Of a stretch of DNA of 64,000 nucleotides, positions 58,101-64,000 are shown in pieces. The notes below the pieces were generated by a model. It was not told where the DNA came from. It searched no databases and worked only from the letters and a program-made list of their open reading frames with translations. The DNA is from Sipunculus nudus (lineage: Eukaryota > Annelida > Sipuncula > Golfingiida > Sipunculidae), in assembly GCA_026874595.1 (NCBI GenBank), contig CM049306.1, positions 93,179,642 to 93,243,641 of the forward strand. Direction: 5' to 3'. How positions within the stretch are numbered: the stretch's first letter is position 1; every line of letters begins with the position of its first letter. Both the position numbers and the translations under genes were made by a program.

Positions 58101-59515
58101 ATACGAAAATATTTTTTTTTCATTTTTTTTATAACATGTATTTACCTGTTTAGCAAAACAATTATGTTATTATCGTGTTGTCCCCTGATTATATTCAATC
58201 TCAATAATAAGGTAAAAAAAACTCGCCCTTCAGGCTTTTGCCCTGATTTATAAAAAAAAGTAACCTGAGATGTATCTGTTGATTTTGTAATGTTCAATTA
58301 GGAATGGATTACTGGTTAACGTAAAAGGGTCTGATCATTTTGGACCCCCGGATAAGGCACACAGCACCCGTTTTATATTACACAGCACCCGTTATATATA
58401 TATAGTATAATAGTACAGAAAGCAGGGTTGCTGACGACAAATCAATCAGGTACGCTCCCGAGGCAGCGGGAATCTTGCCCTTCTAAAGAAGCTTACGATA
58501 TATATATATAGGTAGTAGGCCTATAAAGCGCTGTGTAAAGAGCGTAACGATCGGGGGGGGGGGGCTGCATTGCTTGCTGATTAGAGCTCGATGTCTCCGT
58601 CTCGTCGTCTTCAGCCCCGTGTGTGGTAGCAGGGCAGGTTTAACAAAGTAAAGATAAAACAAGTGAGCACTGGTATGAAATATATATGATATAACCATTC
58701 TTAAAATGCTAGAGGTTTTAAATAAACATGTATGAATGAAGTTTATTTTACAGTTTTTTACAGTTATTTGTCGTTTTTTAAACTGTCTAAAAACAGGTTT
58801 TTATAGTAAAAAAAGACAACCCTGACATTTATTGTCATACAACGCCTATGATCGACTGTACCTATGTACATATGTTGGTGTTTCAATGACAAACCGGCGC
58901 GGGTGATTTATGTGAGAGGAATATTATTAAAGGTTCTTGCTATTGTTTATGTCGATGCTCACATTATACCATTAAAATTTCTGTTGCATTTGTTTTTCAT
59001 TGTATTATCTTAATAAGAATGGTGTTGGGAAATGTACACTAAAACACCTGTGACTTAATGTCTAAACATGTTGTTCGTAACAAACGTATTTTTCCAACTG
59101 TATGTCTAGATTAGTGATATATTTAAACACTTTTGGTAAACGAAACTTTTCTTTTAATGCATTACATTAACATACAGAATATAACACCTTGGTATGAGCA
59201 TCATCTCAATAATTTTCTCTTTATAAAACTGATACTCTAATGGAGTGTCTCTTTTAACATTTATGGCATATCAACCCCATTGCACGTGGAGACCAATGCA
59301 TACCATACTAAACATGATGTTCCTAATTTGCCATTTCGGCCTGATAATCAAATGATATAACCTGGCCATTATCTTGAATAAGATCTTTACTTGTCCTGTC
59401 TCCTACATCTAGAAATTTTCGCCCAATAAATCAGACTGCCCTGATACATATTGTTTCATTCTGTTTGCTAACTTTCCGTAATTTTTCAAAATACACTCCT
59501 TTCTTATACAATGAC
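55100..59515. other. Gene-free stretch
   Basis: No recognisable gene or domain on either strand. Small items: CACAGCACCCGTT duplicated at about 58359 and 58380, and a G13 run at about 58551-58563 next to a mixed-composition patch. The open frames (60-76 codons) lack domains and conserved composition. Undetected short exons cannot be ruled out by eye. Confidence 0.45.
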
Positions 59516-59586
59516 CAGGGAAGGATCCAAGATTTAGGAAAAGGAGGGGCCCGACCCCCTGGAACCCTCCCCTTGATCCGCTTTTG
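59516..59586. mobile_element. Very short hAT-like MITE remnant
   Basis: CAGGGAAGGATCCAAG at the left and CTTGATCCGCTTTTG at the right, enclosing GGAGGGGCCC/GACCCCCT, form a ~70-bp foldback whose ends resemble those of the element at 53823-55011. Confidence 0.45.
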
Positions 59587-59838
59587 ATGACAATACTTAT
59601 CAATATTTCTCTATAAACTCTGATATATTATAGGTAAAAATATTACCCCCTCTAAATTACTATTCCGTATCATTTAAACGTTTGGACATACACACTCCAT
59701 GCAATAATTGAGAAAGTTATTCTATTGTTTGTTTTCTGATTTATACAGCTTTGAATCCTTGCACGATATATTTGACTCCTGTATAACTGTTTCTATGCTT
59801 GGTGCACGGATTTAGCACACCATTGTTAATTTCTTGCA

Positions 59839-60290
59839 TCAGGATTGTTCTTTTAATTTTCCTTTTATTTCATTCAATATGAATGAAAACAGTTGCTTAT
59901 TAACCTTATAATATGTTGTCCACATTGACTGGCACACTTTTGTTTGATATGAAATACTGGACAGTTCAGACATCAAGAATAATTTTGCCAGCTGGGTCTT
60001 TCCTTTAAGTGTCCAGTTTCCACCTCTCAACATAATTATTGAATTTTCTGCTTCATTCAGTTTGGTATAGAAATTTATTTCATCTGCTTTGAATCTATAA
60101 TAAGATATAAACACACCTAATAACTTGACTAGGTTATCTAGCAACATTATTCCTGACGTTTTTTTTGTCTTTATCACTAACGATGTATATGCCTTCAGAG
60201 TTATCTTTTGTTTCAAAATAAGCCCACTATATACCTGCCAAATTCTTAAAAACTTTGGAAATATAGTTACCTGATCTTTCATCTTGTATT
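59839..60290 (-). pseudogene. L1/Tx1-like LINE fragment (region after RT core)
   Basis: An uninterrupted 147-codon minus-strand frame contains LLGVFISY, NFYTKLNEAENSI, RGGNWTLKGKTQLAKLFLMS and LSSISYQTKV. This block follows the catalytic core in L1/Tx1-type reverse transcriptases (the N-x-x-x-L-x-G-K-x-x-x-x-K segment). The YADD core and the endonuclease are absent, so it is a fragment. It appears less decayed than the related relic at 32570-35220. Confidence 0.7.
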
Positions 60291-61479
60291 AATCCTTTTT
60301 TCTTTTTTTTTCATCTGCATAATGAAGTACATGTAGTTTAAAATCATTTTCAAACGTTAGTTAAGGACTGATTGGAGGGGTCATTTGGGCTTCACTGGAT
60401 TCAGGCCAGAATTAGGTGAAATGAGATGTACTTTGTACAAGCAAGTCACACCCAGACAAGAAATATATCAGAATTTAGTTGTTAATTCATTCATAGGAGG
60501 CCAAAACCTCATCTATGTATTGATTTTCTTTCGGCACATTTTAAGAGTGCCTTGTGTCCACTCGATTGGTGCTGTCCCCTATTGGTAGGACATTATACTA
60601 ATTATACTACAGTTACATGAATGGCATTGTAGCATACATTGATGTACATGTTTAAATACCTAGTCTGACGTGTTTTTTTATATTTTTTTCATTAATGTTA
60701 TACTGGTGCTCCATGCAATTTTGTATTGTCAAGAGCTTATAAATTTAATTGTATTGTGTTGTATTGTATTGTATTGTATTGTAGAACCTGATAGAGGACG
60801 CTGCAATAGCTCCTTGAAAAAATAATTGAACTATCTCAGGATTTATTTGTAAATATGGTACGAGTTTAAGACCATATATATGCATATCCGAGGCGTAACC
60901 ACGATCACCTTGTTTTTAATATAGATATATGGAGTAAGGTGAAATACTTCATGAAATGTATACGAATACTGTTCTATTAGTCATGTGATATCCATGTGAT
61001 AGGGTAATCAATTGTAATTTTTCTGAGCCTTCTTGCAGCAGTAGCAGAACGGGGAAATTTCAGTCTTTTCTTAAAGACGCCAATATGATTTCTTTGATGG
61101 CACATTCAATACGTAAACATCCATGCATCCTGTACGTATGACTCGGGTGAATGCGGCCACCGAACATTAATCCATGACATTAACAGAAATCAAATTTTAT
61201 AGTCTATAGTTTACGATGATCACGAACTCAACCATTCTGGTCACCTTCCCGTTGTTTCTCAGCCAATACCACTTTTTGCGGGGGACCCTGCTGTCACCAA
61301 AGGACTGTTACTCAGTTGTTGTATTGCACATTCTAGACTTCTAGTAGGGAATATAACCAGATGATTGTTTTGATAAATTTCTGTACATTTATATGGAGTA
61401 TTATGTTCAGATATTAGCGAGAGAACTATGGATAGAGAGCACACGTGACTCCTTTGATGTTATATTCAGTGCAGCTTAA
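60291..61479. other. Gene-free stretch
   Basis: Nothing gene-like. It contains the (TATTG)n tract at 60748-60784 and otherwise AT-rich sequence. Confidence 0.45.
60748..60784. repeat. (TATTG)n pentanucleotide repeat
   Basis: About seven TATTG/TGTAT units with one variant. Pentamers of this kind often mark LINE 3' tails, but no plus-strand LINE was recognised to its left. Confidence 0.85.
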
Positions 61480-62213
61480 TTCCTTGTGAGCCGTCTCTGT
61501 TTGGCGGTCTCTGTAGTAACGATTGTTTGTTGTAAAATTCAAGGGGTCAGCACCTGTTTAGTTTGGTTTTCTCATGTTTTTTTTTCTCTGGAGGTGCGTC
61601 CACATTAAGATTCATGTAATAATTAGCATTCGGCATAATAGGAATTGATGACTGGCCAGAAGACGGTTTAAGACGTGATTAAGACGATCATCGCTACAAA
61701 TGCCCGATCAGCGCGCCAGTTCGTGTAGCCTGACGATATCTGCAGTCCAGAGGCAGGTCTGCGTGCATCAGTGTTTTAGACAGCTGAGAGATTTTGTCTA
61801 TAAGCGTTGATTATCGGTGTTTAAGGAAGGACACGTTAATTCCTCTGTAACGGACTTCAGAGCGAATATCGCATTTTTTGCCGACGGACTGGCAAATCTA
61901 GCGATTTACACCTGTTGTGAGCGCTTCAAGTAACAGACCGAGGACATTATTTAAACGCGTAACTGTGGAGGTACTGAGTATCGCTGTGTGGAAGCATATT
62001 CGATTACCTAGAGCTGGATGATTCCAGGTGACATCAGCTGTGAAAGACATTTATTATGAGTCAAGAAAGAATCGTCTGTGCGCTAAGTTTTGAGTCCTGC
62101 GTGAACTGTGTCTTGAGAGTTAAACCAGTATTCCAACGAGGGACTGTTGGTGGTCGGAGCTCCGTGTACCTAATGGTGGACTGATTGTTCTGTGAACATA
62201 GCGCGAACTAAGG
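61480..62213 (+). promoter_or_regulatory. CpG-rich island; candidate promoter and 5' non-coding exon
   Basis: CG dinucleotides are much denser here than in the rest of the window and the base composition is more balanced, with no repeat structure. It ends at CTAAGG/GTAAGC, a good splice donor (GT at 62214-62215). The longest plus-strand frames are short, for example ATG at 62056 with 42 codons. The simplest reading is a transcription start region and a mostly untranslated first exon of a gene continuing right of 64000. Confidence 0.4.
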
Positions 62214-64000
62214 GTAAGCCGGGCAGCACAACATTCCAATGTCACTTTTCTCATGTAATCAGGAGAAGTGTAAACAAGGGACTACTCTGTGTACTGTGGT
62301 TAACGGACATGTTGTTTTTTTCTGTGATTATTTTCGAACTTTTATGATCATCAGTGCTTATATGTGTAGAGCGCCTCTCCAGAGAAAAGTAAGTGTATTT
62401 TCTTTAATATTTTTATTTGTTTTTCTTAACTGGGGCCTTTTTATCTATTGGAGTGTACGTATGCATGAGTTTCAGCCAGTTGGTTCGACAGTTAAAAGAA
62501 CCTGGTCGTTCATATTTCCAGTGGTGTGACACCTACACCGGGGGAAAAAACTTTATATATTTGGTCGCAAATAACACTTTACCACCTCGAAAACTAAAAA
62601 AGTTATCTTCATCCAAAATGGAAAACCTTGTCTAGTGGTAAACATGACGTGATTAGATTAGCCCTGATAAAATGGCTGGAAGTAGGGAGGCCGTGGTTAA
62701 AAGTATAACGAACGATCGTTTAAATTAGCTAAACGTGAGGTCAGACGAACTTCAAGTCATAATGTTTTTGAGGAGGAACTTTTCCAAGAGCTAAAAAAAT
62801 ATAATAAGTTTGGAGTTTAATTACCCTGAGGTTTTATTCTTTTGTGTGTATATACATGATTTCTTAGAAGGACTGCATTCGATACTCTAAATTTGGAGCC
62901 TGTTTTGCTGGTATATACATTGGTTTTGCAGTATAGGCTGGTGAAGTAGCGCTTCTCTCGCCTTCACTACAGGGTTTTCAAAGTATATGCTATGCTCAAA
63001 GTGCAAGATAGCGTTTAAACTTAAAATGCCAAAAATCAGTTTTTCTTATGTTCGGGGAAACTGTTATAACATTTTATAAAGGCAGGCCTTACTTCCACTC
63101 CTCCTAGGGCGAGTGGTAATAAGGGATGCTTATTTACACTCCCCCTTATGACAAAAGCTGGTAAAGGCTTGAGTATTTTGGCAGTTTAAGTGACCAAAAC
63201 TTGGGTGTCTATTCTTTCTAGTGATAAAGCTAGTTTAATAATTACTTTTCTTTAAAAAATCCTCTCTAAAGTACTTCTATAGACCCAACAGGGACACACA
63301 GGTACACATTTCTAGAACTAAGTTCTTTAAACAAATTAAGTTCTTGTTTTAATATTGTTTTTTTTACATTGAAATGCATTTCATTTTAATGCATTTAACA
63401 TCAAAGTTAAAATCATTAATGATTTGCAGAGTAACCCCTGATAATCATATTACATTTATATTTGCGAAAAAAATTCAAAGACAGATACATTTATATTTTT
63501 CTGCAGTACCAAATAAATTTTGTCGGTCTAGTTGTTAAATCATTTTGAAAATTATATGTGGATCATGAGAACTAACTTAACGTAGCACATGAAGAGTGAG
63601 GAAGATTTCGACATTACTTGTTAACTGGCTGAGAGTCCTTATCAGTAGACTGTTGGCACCTCATTAGTGAGCTCTGGTTTTGTGTCCATATGCTCAGAGT
63701 GGTGCTATCAGCTCTTGGCTCAGAAAACCAGGTAAGGCCCAGAGAGTTAAATTAGAATGGCGCCTGTACCCTGGTAGGATGTTTCAGTAATTTACCATAA
63801 AACTGATTTCATCTTAAACATTTTCAATAATGTTACTGGCGAAAATTACTAGAACTTTGATGAAACAAAAAATTAAAACTATTAATGTAACATGGGGTGC
63901 TTTAAGACCAATGTCACTTTACCGATTAGATAGATATGCATCTCTAAGGTAAGCCCAATAACATTCATTTTTTATTGTAAATGAATATCTATTCTAACAA
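62214..64000 (+). other. Possible first intron; no coding exon seen
   Basis: AT-rich sequence with no recognisable coding exon. A second strong donor-like site, AACCAG/GTAAGG, occurs at about 63731 at the end of a less AT-rich patch (63590-63730), possibly an alternative 5' exon. The 96- and 72-codon plus-strand frames at 62239-62635 overlap each other, start just past the donor and show no domain. Confidence 0.35.

Noticed and set aside
62239-62635. Overlapping 96- and 72-codon plus-strand frames with hydrophobic stretches
   Set aside because: They overlap in different frames, are T-rich and lie right after a strong splice donor, so they are probably intronic; no recognisable domain.

Overview
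The window is animal nuclear DNA, AT-rich and very poor in genes. A marine mollusc, probably a bivalve, is my best guess. This rests on remembered family knowledge, not on a search: dispersed repeats open with AGCTCAGCTGA and close with CCCATGGGTCCCTTGTT, there are many L2/CR1-like and L1/Tx1-like LINE relics, and the whole window is crowded with MITE-like elements. There are no bacterial-style operons. Almost every open frame of 60-150 codons is chance, microsatellite, or transposon debris.

Layout: (1) 0.2-5.7 kb holds nested inverted-repeat elements and an hAT-like element. (2) 5.9-15.8 kb holds several nested copies of one dispersed repeat family. One copy is interrupted by an element made of seven ~180-bp tandem units, and another by a 5'-truncated LINE. 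(3) 17.25-23.7 kb is a minisatellite. Its core is about 115 units of exactly 47 bp in perfect register, with higher-order duplication blocks of 18-19 units, and it is flanked by degenerate older units. (4) 27.2-28.9 kb has an intron-containing tRNA-Tyr-like pseudogene and an intact tRNA-Ala(CGC), with a 0.2-kb direct duplication on each side of the tRNA-Ala. (5) 29.0-37.2 kb is a stack of minus-strand retroelement and transposon gene relics: an endonuclease-bearing LINE, an L2/CR1-like reverse transcriptase, an L1/Tx1-like reverse transcriptase, and a broken gene with a cysteine-protease-like domain followed by 23-residue basic repeats. (6) 38.2-43.7 kb holds repeats and a 1.7-kb element with long terminal inverted repeats. 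(7) 43.8-45.8 kb holds the only convincing intact protein gene, a single-exon secreted syncollin-like protein with a TATA box and a kappaB-like motif upstream. (8) 49.85-50.1 kb is an unusual cluster of perfect palindromes. (9) 51.1-53.6 kb is a virtually identical 1.21-kb tandem duplication. (10) 53.8-55.0 kb is an hAT-like element, and 59.8-60.3 kb a further LINE relic. (11) 61.5-62.2 kb is a CpG-rich unique island ending in a good splice donor, a candidate 5' exon of a plus-strand gene running off the right edge.

The genes do not form a pathway. The biology here is repeat dynamics around two or three real loci: tRNA-Ala, the syncollin-like gene, and perhaps the right-edge gene. All family assignments were made by eye from motifs, and no database search was possible.
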